This document shows, in pieces, positions 56,885-64,000 of a stretch of DNA of 64,000 bases (positions within the stretch are counted from its first letter, which is position 1; each line of letters begins with the position of its first letter). Source of the DNA: Pectobacterium zantedeschiae. Lineage in GTDB: Bacteria > Pseudomonadota > Gammaproteobacteria > Enterobacterales > Enterobacteriaceae. The position numbers and the translations under genes were made by a program. The stretch covers positions 1-64,000 of the forward strand of contig NZ_NWTM01000006.1 of NCBI RefSeq assembly GCF_004137795.1. The letters run 5' to 3'. The notes below the pieces were generated by a model. It did not search any database and had not been told where the DNA came from. It worked only from the letters and a program-made list of their open reading frames with translations.

Positions 56885-57235
56885 CTATTTCTTCCCTTTA
56901 TTCATCATGGCCTGCAAATTCGCGAAAGGATTATGCGTGGCAACGCCAACATCCTTCTGTGCATCTTCACCTGCAACGACGGTCGAACCGTACATATCCG
57001 CATCGGTGTATTTCGAATGCTCATGGTCGTGGCAATAGAGACACAGCATTTCCCAGTTACTGCCGTCTTCGGGATTATTGCTGTGATCGTGATCGATGTG
57101 GTGAACGGTTAATTCACGCAGGTTGGAATAGACGAATTCTCGTGAACAACGACCGCATACCCACGGGAAAAGTTTGAGCGCTTTTTCGCGGTAGCCGCTT
57201 TCAAGTCTGGCGTAGTTCTTGGGGATGTAAGCCAT
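56885..57235 (-). CDS. yajD: HNH endonuclease-family protein YajD
   Basis: A 116-residue small HNH protein nearly identical to E. coli YajD. The HNH core HHIDHDHSNNPEDGSNWEMLC and the zinc cysteines CGRC (about 27-30) and CLYCHDHEH are intact. The length matches. The biological role is unknown. It lies between mtnK (convergent) and fadE on the same strand. Confidence 0.94.
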   Translation of the reverse strand: MAYIPKNYARLESGYREKALKLFPWVCGRCSREFVYSNLRELTVHHIDHDHSNNPEDGSNWEMLCLYCHDHEHSKYTDADMYGSTVVAGEDAQKDVGVATHNPFANLQAMMNKGKK

Positions 57236-57303
57236 GTGTCGGGTTTCATTCAGAAGGAAAGATGGCGTCGATTTTACAACTGATGAGCATGTAAAGGAAA
57301 GAA

Positions 57304-57326
57304 CAGGCCGCCATATTGGCGGCCTG
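57304..57326 (-). terminator. Terminator after fadE
   Basis: CAGGCCGCC/GGCGGCCTG is a 9-bp perfect stem with a 5-nt loop. On the minus strand it is followed by TTCTTTCC, 8 bases beyond the fadE stop codon. Confidence 0.75.
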
Positions 57327-57333
57327 ATACTAT

Positions 57334-59781
57334 TTACGCTACTTCAGTTTTTCTTTCCGGCTGCGGCGCGGGGGTGGGCTTGTTGGCGGCCAACGCATCA
57401 TATGCGAAATCATCCACATTGATAGAACGTAAGCGGCTGGCTTCGGCTTTGGTCAGAATACCCGCTTCTTCTGCGGTAATCTGACCTTCGATCAGTGCTT
57501 GCTCTGCTAGTTGATCCAATCGCATGAATGGTAGCGGTTTATCGCTGGCTTTCGACAAGCGCTGGTAAATCGGCTCGGCTGCGATGATATCCAGTAATGC
57601 CTCTTCCAGCAGGCCGACAGGGTTGTGCTCGCTGGCAACCAGATATTGGCCGCGTCCCAGACGGCTACGCGTTTCCGACGGCGTTTGCAGAATCTTCGCG
57701 ACCTCATGGTCGAGGCGGTCAGACGGCGCAGGGCAGCTCCGCCCCAGCGGGAAGATGATGAAAGTCAGCAGACCCGCCACGACGCGATTCGGGAAGTTAC
57801 GCAGCAGCTCGTCCAGCGCCTGCTCGGCTTGATGCAGACTGTCCTGAACGCCCCAGTGCACCAGCGGTAAATCCGCTTTCTGGCGACCTTCGTCTTCATA
57901 GCGTTTCAATGTCGCAGAAGCTAGATAAAGCTGGCTGAGAATATCTCCTAAACGTGCCGAGATACGCTCACGACGCTTCAGGCTACCGCCCAGTACTGCC
58001 ATCGACACATCTGCTAGCAGTGCCAGATTCGCGCTGAGTCGGTTGAGCTGTTGATAGTAGCGACGCGTTTTGTCGTTTACCGGCGCACGGCTTAGCAGGC
58101 CGTTGGTCAGGCCAAGCCAGAAGCTGCGCACCTTGTTGCTGCCGACGTGGCCGATGTGTCCAACCAGCGCACGGTCAAAGCGTGACACATCGTTGTCCTG
58201 TGCGGCTGCCATTTCTTCCAGCACATAAGGGTGACAGCGGATTGCACCTTGCCCGAAGATAATCATACTGCGCGTCAGGATATTGGCTCCCTCCACAGTG
58301 ATGGCAATCGGGGCGCCCTGATAGCTGCGAGCCAGGAAGTTGGATGGGCCGAGACAGATACCTTTACCCCCGGCGATATCCATTGCATCCATCACGCTGC
58401 GCTGACCGCGGTGGGTACAGTGATATTTGACGATAGCGGAGAGCACCGCCGGTTTTTCACCCTGCATGATACCGCTGGTAATCAACGTCGCAGCAGCGTC
58501 CATCACGTAAGCATTACCCGCAATACGTGCCAGTGGTTCTTCTATGCCTTCCATCTTACCGATGGAGATTTTGAACTGGCGACGGATGTGTGCATAAGCA
58601 CCGATGCCGAGAGCAATCGACTTCAGTCCTCCGGTGGAGTTTGACGGTAGCGTAATGCCGCGCCCAACGGACAGGCACTCCATCAGCATACGCCAGCCCT
58701 GACCAGCCATCTTCGCACCACCAATAATGTAATCCAGCGGGACAAAGATGTTCTCACCCTGAGTCGGCCCGTTTTGGAACGGAACGTTCAGCGGGAAATG
58801 GCGGCGGCCGATTTTAACGCCGTCGGTATCTGTAGGAATTAACGCACAGGTAATTCCTACATCGTCTTCATTGCCTAACAGGTGATCGGGATCGTACAGC
58901 TTAAAGGCTAGCCCGAGCACGGTGGCAACTGGGGCGAGTGTGATATAGCGTTTATTCCAGGTTAGACGCATACCCACGACCTGCTCCCCGTGCCAGTTGC
59001 CGTAGCAGACAATGCCAGTATCGGGAATTGAGCCTGCATCAGAACCGGCTTCCGGGCTGGTCAGCGCAAAGCAGGGAACTTCCTGACCGCGTGCCAGACG
59101 TGGCAGGTAGTGATCTTTTTGCACTTCAGTACCGTAGTGTTGCAGCAGTTCGCCGGGGCCGAGTGAGTTGGGAACACCAACGGTGATTGCCACAATACTG
59201 GAGACGCTTGACAGTTTTTGCAGCACTTGTGCTTGTGCATAGGCGGAGAATTCCAGACCACCGTATTGTTTTTTGATGATCATGGCGAAGAAGCGATGTT
59301 CTTTTAAAAATTCCCACAACTCCGGTGGAATATCAGCGCGTTCGTGAGTAATTTCAAAGTCGTTGGCCATCCGACAGGCTTCTTCAACGGGGCCATCGAT
59401 AAACGCCTGCTCTTCAGCAGTTAACTGCGGGCGCGGGTAGTTATGCAGTTTTTTCCAGTCCGGTGCGCCGCGAAACAGATCGCCTTCCCACCAGGTTGTT
59501 CCTGCATCGATCGCCTCTTTTTCCGTGCTCGACATCGGCGGCATGACCTTCTGGAACATGCGCAGCGCGGAAGCAGAAACCAGTTTTTGCCGCAGAGCGG
59601 GAACGGTCATCGGAATCAGCAGGATCACGAGCGGAATCATCAGCCAGACGGGCCAGAGTAACATGGCGGACATGGCTGCGAAGTAGGTCAGCAGGATGGC
59701 GCTACCGAGCAGCAGATTGAGCCGATGGTAAAACATCGCTCCGATGATAATCAGTAGGAGGAGGATACTGACAGCAACCAT
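57334..59781 (-). CDS. fadE: Acyl-CoA dehydrogenase FadE
   Basis: An 815-residue acyl-CoA dehydrogenase, same size as E. coli FadE (814), catalysing the first oxidation of fatty acid beta-oxidation. Two N-terminal hydrophobic segments ([20 protein letters not shown] and [20 protein letters not shown]) anchor it. The flavin/substrate domain includes [40 protein letters not shown] and [20 protein letters not shown]; a large extra C-terminal domain follows. A FadR-like operator lies about 120 bases upstream. Confidence 0.96.
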   Translation of the reverse strand: MVAVSILLLLIIIGAMFYHRLNLLLGSAILLTYFAAMSAMLLWPVWLMIPLVILLIPMTVPALRQKLVSASALRMFQKVMPPMSSTEKEAIDAGTTWWEGDLFRGAPDWKKLHNYPRPQLTAEEQAFIDGPVEEACRMANDFEITHERADIPPELWEFLKEHRFFAMIIKKQYGGLEFSAYAQAQVLQKLSSVSSIVAITVGVPNSLGPGELLQHYGTEVQKDHYLPRLARGQEVPCFALTSPEAGSDAGSIPDTGIVCYGNWHGEQVVGMRLTWNKRYITLAPVATVLGLAFKLYDPDHLLGNEDDVGITCALIPTDTDGVKIGRRHFPLNVPFQNGPTQGENIFVPLDYIIGGAKMAGQGWRMLMECLSVGRGITLPSNSTGGLKSIALGIGAYAHIRRQFKISIGKMEGIEEPLARIAGNAYVMDAAATLITSGIMQGEKPAVLSAIVKYHCTHRGQRSVMDAMDIAGGKGICLGPSNFLARSYQGAPIAITVEGANILTRSMIIFGQGAIRCHPYVLEEMAAAQDNDVSRFDRALVGHIGHVGSNKVRSFWLGLTNGLLSRAPVNDKTRRYYQQLNRLSANLALLADVSMAVLGGSLKRRERISARLGDILSQLYLASATLKRYEDEGRQKADLPLVHWGVQDSLHQAEQALDELLRNFPNRVVAGLLTFIIFPLGRSCPAPSDRLDHEVAKILQTPSETRSRLGRGQYLVASEHNPVGLLEEALLDIIAAEPIYQRLSKASDKPLPFMRLDQLAEQALIEGQITAEEAGILTKAEASRLRSINVDDFAYDALAANKPTPAPQPERKTEVA

Positions 59782-59899
59782 AACGTGTCTCCAGCATTGT
59801 GATCGAATTAAGGCTTTCTTCCTTCCACTTGAAGCTGTGTGATAGTGGAAAGCGAGAACCGTTTCATCAGTGAAATAAGGCGTAAGAGGTCAATGTCGT

Positions 59900-59917
59900 A
59901 AGAGGTCTGACCTGTTG
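59900..59917. promoter_or_regulatory. FadR-type operator upstream of fadE
   Basis: On the minus strand AACAGGTCAGACCTCTTA fits the FadR core GGTC-N-GACC. It sits 119-136 bases upstream of fadE, within a region where CGTAAGAGGTC is repeated at 59881 and 59898. Fatty-acid induction is known for E. coli fadE. Confidence 0.65.
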
Positions 59918-59934
59918 CTTATATTTGTTGTAGT

Positions 59935-60087
59935 TTATCTGATTATTTTTATCAATTCGTTTACATCATAATTACAACTCACTTCACAAACCGAGCGACC
60001 GTCGCGAGTTTTCTGACAGGCGTCAGTGATCCTTTCGATCCCGTGATTACGCGCTTCTCGCTGTTTGTTCAATCCGCTACACTGCAT
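59935..60087 (-). CDS. Possible small protein, 50 residues
   Basis: A 50-codon frame, starting MQCSGLNKQREARNHG, upstream of fadE on the same strand and divergent from gmhA. It contains four cysteines and a charged composition that looks protein-like (ITDACQKTRDGRSVCEVSCN). No good ribosome site is seen, and it occupies the place where the fadE/gmhA promoters should be. I do not recognise it. Confidence 0.25.
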   Translation of the reverse strand: MQCSGLNKQREARNHGIERITDACQKTRDGRSVCEVSCNYDVNELIKIIR

Positions 60088-60128
60088 GCAGAAGATGATA
60101 CTGTCACCAGACAAAATGAGAGGATTCC

Positions 60129-60710
60129 ATGTATCAGGATTTAATCCGTAGTGAACTGAAAGAAGCAGCAGAAACACTGAATAATTTCTTGAGTGACGAT
60201 GCGAACATTCAGTCGATTCAAAACGCTGCGGTACTGCTGGCAAACGCTTTTAAAGCGGGTGGTAAAGTGATTTCCTGCGGTAACGGTGGCTCACACTGCG
60301 ATGCGATGCACTTTGCCGAAGAGCTGACGGGTCGCTATCGTGAGAATCGTCCGGGCTATCCGGCCATTGCGATCTCCGATCCGAGCCACCTGTCCTGCGT
60401 CAGCAACGATTTTGGCTACGATTTTGTCTTCTCCCGTTACGTTGAATCGCTGGGGCGCGAAGGTGATGTGCTGCTGGGAATTTCCACTTCTGGTAATTCT
60501 GGCAATATCATCAAAGCCATTGCGGCGGCAAAAGCGAAAGGTATGAAGGTCATTACTCTAACGGGGAAAGACGGCGGTAAAATGGCGGGATCGGCCGATG
60601 TGGAAATCCGTGTTCCACATTTCGGTTATGCCGACCGTATTCAGGAAATCCATATCAAAGCGATTCACATCCTGATTCAACTGATTGAAAAAGAGATGGC
60701 GGATCAGTAA
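60129..60710 (+). CDS. gmhA: Sedoheptulose-7-phosphate isomerase GmhA
   Basis: A 193-residue SIS-domain isomerase making D-glycero-D-manno-heptose-7-phosphate, the first step to ADP-heptose for the lipopolysaccharide inner core. [20 protein letters not shown], the catalytic glutamate in AEELTGRYR (about 65), [16 protein letters not shown] and the C-terminal histidine in [10 protein letters not shown] match E. coli GmhA. GAGAGG lies 8 bases upstream. It is divergent from fadE and followed by an ERIC variant. Confidence 0.96.
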
Positions 60711-60724
60711 GCCGCATTAATAGT

Positions 60725-60862
60725 AGACTCTAAATAGTTCGAGTTTCAGGACAAAACGTTAGCGTTTTGAACAACGTAAAGCGTTGGCCCGCTAGGGCTA
60801 GGCCCACGACGGGCCGAGTATTTGTGCGTAGCTAACGCACATGCAACTTGAAATATGATGAG
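60725..60862. repeat. ERIC variant with alternative core
   Basis: A 138-bp element with degenerate ERIC ends (CTAAATAGTTCGAGTTTCAG and AACGCACATGCAACTTGAAA). Its GC-rich core includes CACGACGGGCCGAGTATTTG, shared with the element at 25796. An extra palindrome, AAAACGTTAGCGTTTT, lies in its left half. It ends 21 bases before yafJ. Confidence 0.75.
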
Positions 60863-60883
60863 AAGGGAAGGGTAGGAAGTCAG

Positions 60884-61651
60884 ATGTGTGAACTGCTGGG
60901 GATGAGCGCGAATGTACCGACGGATATCTGCTTTAGCTTTACCGGGCTGATACAACGCGGTGGGAACACCGGGCCGCACCGGGATGGCTGGGGGATTACC
61001 TTTTATGAAGGGAACGGCTGTCGTACGTTCAAAGATCCGCTGCCAAGCTATAACTCGCCGATTGCCCGGCTGGTGCAGGATTACCCGATCAAATCGTGTG
61101 CGGTGGTTTCACATATTCGACAGGCGAATCGCGGTGCGGTGTCGCTGGAAAATACCCATCCCTTTACTCGCGAGCTATGGGGGCGGAACTGGACGTACGC
61201 CCATAACGGGCAACTAAAAGGCTACAACACTCTGAAAACGGGGATGTTTCGTCCTGTTGGTCAGACGGACAGCGAATTTGCTTTCTGCTGGCTGCTGTCT
61301 CAACTGTCCGAGCGCTATCCGCGCACGCCGGGTAACTGGCCTGCGGTATTCCGCTATATCGCTAAACAGGCGGATGTTCTGCGTCAGAAAGGCGTGTTTA
61401 ACATGCTGTTGTCGGACGGGCGCTTTGTGATGGGGTATTGCTCAACCAAACTCTACTGGATCACCCGTCGCGCGCCGTTTGGTAAAGCGACGTTGCTGGA
61501 TCAGGATGTGGAGATTGATTTCCAGCAGCAGACGACACCCAATGATGTCGTTACCGTGCTGGCGACACAGCCGCTAACGGGTAACGAAACCTGGCATCAG
61601 ATAATGCCAGGTGAGTTCGTTCTATTTTGTTTCGGCGAGCGCATACTTTAA
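60884..61651 (+). CDS. yafJ: Class II glutamine amidotransferase YafJ
   Basis: A 255-residue stand-alone glutaminase-type amidotransferase. After removal of Met1, Cys2 (MCELLGMSAN) is the N-terminal nucleophile. PHRDGWGITFYEG, SHIRQANRG and HNGQLKGY supply the glutamine pocket. No synthase domain is attached, and the acceptor is unknown. The start at 60884 follows AGGAAG; the frame open upstream runs into the ERIC. Its last 30 bases overlap the end of dpaA on the other strand. Confidence 0.93.
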   Translation: MCELLGMSANVPTDICFSFTGLIQRGGNTGPHRDGWGITFYEGNGCRTFKDPLPSYNSPIARLVQDYPIKSCAVVSHIRQANRGAVSLENTHPFTRELWGRNWTYAHNGQLKGYNTLKTGMFRPVGQTDSEFAFCWLLSQLSERYPRTPGNWPAVFRYIAKQADVLRQKGVFNMLLSDGRFVMGYCSTKLYWITRRAPFGKATLLDQDVEIDFQQQTTPNDVVTVLATQPLTGNETWHQIMPGEFVLFCFGERIL

Positions 61652-62356
61652 GGTCGGCTGGCTGGTCATCAACGGTGGATTAACGACGTATTGCCCGTTA
61701 AAAACCGTGATAGCTGGCGGCTGATTATGCTGATTAAAGTAAGCGTATCCCGGCTGAAGCTGTTTCCAGAAGCTGGCGTAGGTGGAACTACGATGGCGCT
61801 GCATGTTCTGTTCTGTCATGCGGAACGGATAGATGGCGATATCAATTTTCGCCTGCCCGTGGCGTAATGCCGCTTCGGCATAGCGATAAATCTCATCCAT
61901 ATAGTTGTTGGTCATGGCATAGCAACCAACTGACACACATTCTCCGTGGATCATTAAATAGCGGCCAGAATATCCCTGTGATTTATCATAGTCGTTGGGG
62001 AAACCGATGTTGATCGCGCGGTAATATTGGCTGTCTGGCTTGAGCTGGCGCAAATCGACCTGATAGAAACCTTCCGGGCTTTTTAAATCGCCTTCAACCC
62101 GTTTTGGCCCTAATCCGCCCGAATATTTACAAATTGGATATTGTTCCAATAAACGATATTCGTTGCCGACTTTCGCATAAAGTTCGAATATTCGCTCTTC
62201 TTTAAAGATCTGAATATAGATCGGAGAGCCTAATAATTGCTGTTTTAATTCTTTTGCTATCGGCGCAAGCGGCGGTGCAGTCTCGCTAGCGGCGCTGGTA
62301 ACAACAAGAGAAGGCAAAAAAAACAACATCGCAAACGACAGCGCGATTTTTTGCAT
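61622..62356 (-). CDS. dpaA: YkuD-family peptidoglycan-protein amidase DpaA (YafK/LdtF)
   Basis: A 244-residue periplasmic YkuD-fold protein with a signal peptide (LSFAMLFFLPSLVVTSAA). The catalytic His and Cys lie in MIHGECVSVGCYAM. The length and ends match E. coli YafK (246), which detaches Braun lipoprotein from peptidoglycan rather than forming 3-3 cross-links. Its 3' end overlaps yafJ tail to tail, as in the E. coli gmhA-yafJ-yafK region. Confidence 0.92.
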   Translation of the reverse strand: MQKIALSFAMLFFLPSLVVTSAASETAPPLAPIAKELKQQLLGSPIYIQIFKEERIFELYAKVGNEYRLLEQYPICKYSGGLGPKRVEGDLKSPEGFYQVDLRQLKPDSQYYRAINIGFPNDYDKSQGYSGRYLMIHGECVSVGCYAMTNNYMDEIYRYAEAALRHGQAKIDIAIYPFRMTEQNMQRHRSSTYASFWKQLQPGYAYFNQHNQPPAITVFNGQYVVNPPLMTSQPTLKYALAETK

Positions 62357-62550
62357 TATGGTTCCTGATAATAAAATTGCTGTGCTACGTGCGGTATCCC
62401 TGTCGCGCTATTGGTGTTTTAGCGTAGGAGTTGGGCGACCGTTATCGTTCTGTATTTCGTCGCTGAATAGATAACGATGAAAACGAAATCACATTATCAT
62501 TGGTTTCATATTAATCAAGCGTTGAAAAGCGCTAAAAAATAACATTTACA

Positions 62551-62577
62551 AAAAACGGCCCGAAAGGATGCGGGCCG
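62551..62577 (-). terminator. Intrinsic terminator after yafE
   Basis: CGGCCCG/CGGGCCG with an 8-nt loop is followed by six T on the minus strand, about 50 bases past the yafE stop codon. Confidence 0.85.
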
Positions 62578-62624
62578 CTCAATTTGAGATCGTTTTTACA
62601 TCGTTAATTGCGGAGAAAAGCGTA

Positions 62625-63398
62625 TCAGGCGCGGGTGGCTTCTATCATAATAATATCGGTGACAAAGGAACCGTCTGCCTGTACCTCAAAATGCTGTGCC
62701 ACCTCGTCCGCCAGCGTTTTTTGCAACTCACGGATGGCGATAGCGAAATGTTCTGGCGTGCGCATACGTGCTATCCAACTGCTGAATTCCAGCGTCAACC
62801 TGTCGCTGGTGATGTTACGCACGATAAACCCCGCTTCTGTAAACAGACTCAGCCATTCACCCGGCGCGTAGTTGCGTACATGTGAGGTGTCACGCAACTT
62901 CTCTACCGTCTGCAAGTAGATGTCCAACAACGGATGGCCCGGTGAAACGACGTCCATCATGATCACTCGACCACCTGGTTTCAGAACGCGCCGCATTTCA
63001 CGCAACGCCTGCCCGACGTCATGCCAGTGATGTGCGGAATAACGGCTGATGATGATGTCCGCACTATTGCTATCGAATGGTAAAGACTCGGCGACACCTT
63101 GCTGAACGCGGATATTATTCAGCCCTTTTTGCTCTGCGGCCTGACTCACCACATCCAGCATTTGGGATGACAGATCATAGGCGACAACCTCCGCGACGGC
63201 CTGTGCGGCGACAAAGCTGGCATGTCCGGCACCGCAGCCAACATCGATCACGCGCGCCTGTGGGAAGGGCGCCAATAAAGTGGCCAGTCGGGTTAAATCT
63301 TTGCCCTGCGCGTGTACCGCGCTGGTCAGGTAGTTCTGTGCCTGTGAGCCGAACTGGTGTTCGACGCGACGATTATGACTCTGTTTTTCTTCCATCAT
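62625..63398 (-). CDS. yafE: SAM-dependent methyltransferase YafE (UbiE-like)
   Basis: A 257-residue class I methyltransferase of the UbiE/COQ5-like group. Motif I is VIDVGCGAGHASF (about 50-62), motif II is VVAYDLSSQML and motif III LKPGGRVIMMDVV. The metal-independent fold is complete and the substrate unknown. It fits the E. coli fadE-gmhA-yafJ-yafK-yafE block and has its own terminator. It is divergent from an XRE-type regulator. Confidence 0.88.
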   Translation of the reverse strand: MMEEKQSHNRRVEHQFGSQAQNYLTSAVHAQGKDLTRLATLLAPFPQARVIDVGCGAGHASFVAAQAVAEVVAYDLSSQMLDVVSQAAEQKGLNNIRVQQGVAESLPFDSNSADIIISRYSAHHWHDVGQALREMRRVLKPGGRVIMMDVVSPGHPLLDIYLQTVEKLRDTSHVRNYAPGEWLSLFTEAGFIVRNITSDRLTLEFSSWIARMRTPEHFAIAIRELQKTLADEVAQHFEVQADGSFVTDIIMIEATRA

Positions 63399-63625
63399 TG
63401 CTCTCGCTTTATCTGAATTGTTCTCGTTTCATCATGGTTAAACGGCGGCGCGCCTGCCAGTAAAGAAGACCTTGGTCTGAGAACACTATAATGAGGGAAA
63501 AATACGGGTACAATATGAGCATTTATACGGGTATAAAATACTCCCTGTTTGATTAACACATTTTTCATTGATGTTGCGGTCACTGTAAACTGCCTATACG
63601 AACGGGATGAAAAGGACACGTGGTT

Positions 63626-64000
63626 ATGTCTGCAAATACGCTTATGTCTGCCAATTCTCTGAGTGGTCCAAAGGCGCTGGGGGCTTTTTTACGGGCGCTG
63701 CGTGAGCGGACAACGCCCGAAATGGTCGGCTTTCCTGCCTCTGGACGGCGACGCACCAGTGGATTGCGCCGAGAAGAATTGGCGCAAATCGCCCGAATCA
63801 GCACCACCTGGTATACCTGGATTGAGCAGGGGCGTGATGTGTCCGCTTCGGCATCGGCGCTGACTCGCTTGTCACTGGCGTTAAAGCTGGAACCCGCCGA
63901 GCATGACTACCTTTTTAGCCTTGCTGGCGTGCAGGATCCCCAGAAGCAGAATAGGGCAACGTCGCTGGATGCACAGGTTGCCGCCAGCCTGCACCACATT
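63626..64000 (+). CDS. XRE-family regulator with MltR-like sensor domain, partial
   Basis: The first 125 codons of a gene that runs off the window. KALGAFLRALRERTTPEMVG, RRTSGLRREELAQIARIS and TTWYTWIEQGRDVSASASAL are the helix-turn-helix and the conserved RTPGLRREE-type element of XRE regulators that carry a C-terminal MmyB/MltR-like ligand domain (beyond the edge). AAGGA lies 11 bases before the ATG; another ATG follows at 63644. It is divergent from yafE. The ligand and targets are unknown. Confidence 0.82.
   Translation, partial: MSANTLMSANSLSGPKALGAFLRALRERTTPEMVGFPASGRRRTSGLRREELAQIARISTTWYTWIEQGRDVSASASALTRLSLALKLEPAEHDYLFSLAGVQDPQKQNRATSLDAQVAASLHHI

Noticed and set aside
60746-60979. 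77-codon minus-strand ORF between gmhA and yafJ
   Set aside because: It runs through the ERIC variant and the start of yafJ antisense; an effect of the palindromic repeat.
61622-61651. Possible frameshift or wrong ends where yafJ and dpaA overlap
   Set aside because: Both proteins end with their family-typical tails, so a 30-base tail-to-tail overlap is likely real.
1-64000. CRISPR array, prophage or insertion sequence
   Set aside because: No regular repeat-spacer pattern, transposase, integrase or terminal inverted repeat pair was seen; the only repeats are ERIC types, the 202-bp element and short local ones.

Overview
The window looks like chromosomal DNA of a soft-rot enterobacterium, most likely Pectobacterium. 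Three blocks keep E. coli gene order (rrn end-kgtP-yfiM-pssA-patZ-tapT-trxC-yfiF; emrB-emrA-mprA-ygaH-ygaZ-ygaY...proXWV; fadE-gmhA-yafJ-dpaA-yafE). They are interrupted by metabolic islands typical of plant-associated Enterobacterales: purine-ureide (hpx) catabolism, a GH3 beta-glucosidase/xylosidase, sulfonate use and methionine salvage. ERIC repeats are frequent. No phage, IS element or CRISPR array was seen.

Layout. 1-9.7 kb: distal end of an rRNA operon (tRNA-Thr, 5S, terminator), 2-oxoglutarate permease, phospholipid synthesis (pssA), protein acetyltransferase patZ, tRNA modification (tapT), trxC and yfiF. 9.8-17.4 kb: nupC, the EmrAB efflux system with its MarR-type repressor, the YgaZH amino-acid exporter and an intact ygaY. 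17.6-20.5 kb: a periplasmic beta-propeller protein, and a CGNR regulator divergent from an alpha/beta hydrolase around a nested palindromic operator. 20.5-24.3 kb: the ProU glycine-betaine transporter. 25.4-36.3 kb: hpxWXYZ divergent from hpxU and a six-gene ureide operon (ABC transporter, hpxJ, hpxK), which has a textbook sigma-54 promoter and an upstream NtrC-type site. 36.7-38.7 kb: GH3 enzyme.

38.9-50.0 kb is the most interesting part. It holds a stand-alone sulfite reductase hemoprotein (CysI paralogue), a complete TauABC importer without the oxygenase TauD, an omega-aminotransferase, a second SsuA-like sulfonate-binding protein, and a glycyl radical enzyme with its activase. The glycyl radical enzyme carries, at a constant offset of four residues, the active-site residues I recall for isethionate sulfite-lyase IslA. 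Together the genes outline oxygen-independent sulfur scavenging: taurine/isethionate import, transamination to sulfoacetaldehyde, (reduction to isethionate, gene not seen here), radical C-S cleavage to sulfite, and reduction to sulfide.

50-56.8 kb is a methionine-salvage cluster (amidase, mtnE, mtnBCD, mtnA, mtnK) with MetJ-box arrays in both divergent promoter regions. 56.9-64 kb: yajD, fadE with a FadR-type site, gmhA, yafJ, dpaA, yafE and the start of an XRE-type regulator running off the end. Two 202-bp copies of a dispersed intergenic repeat (30.4 and 54.1 kb) share a 9-bp stem with three compensated base pairs, which suggests selection on structure.
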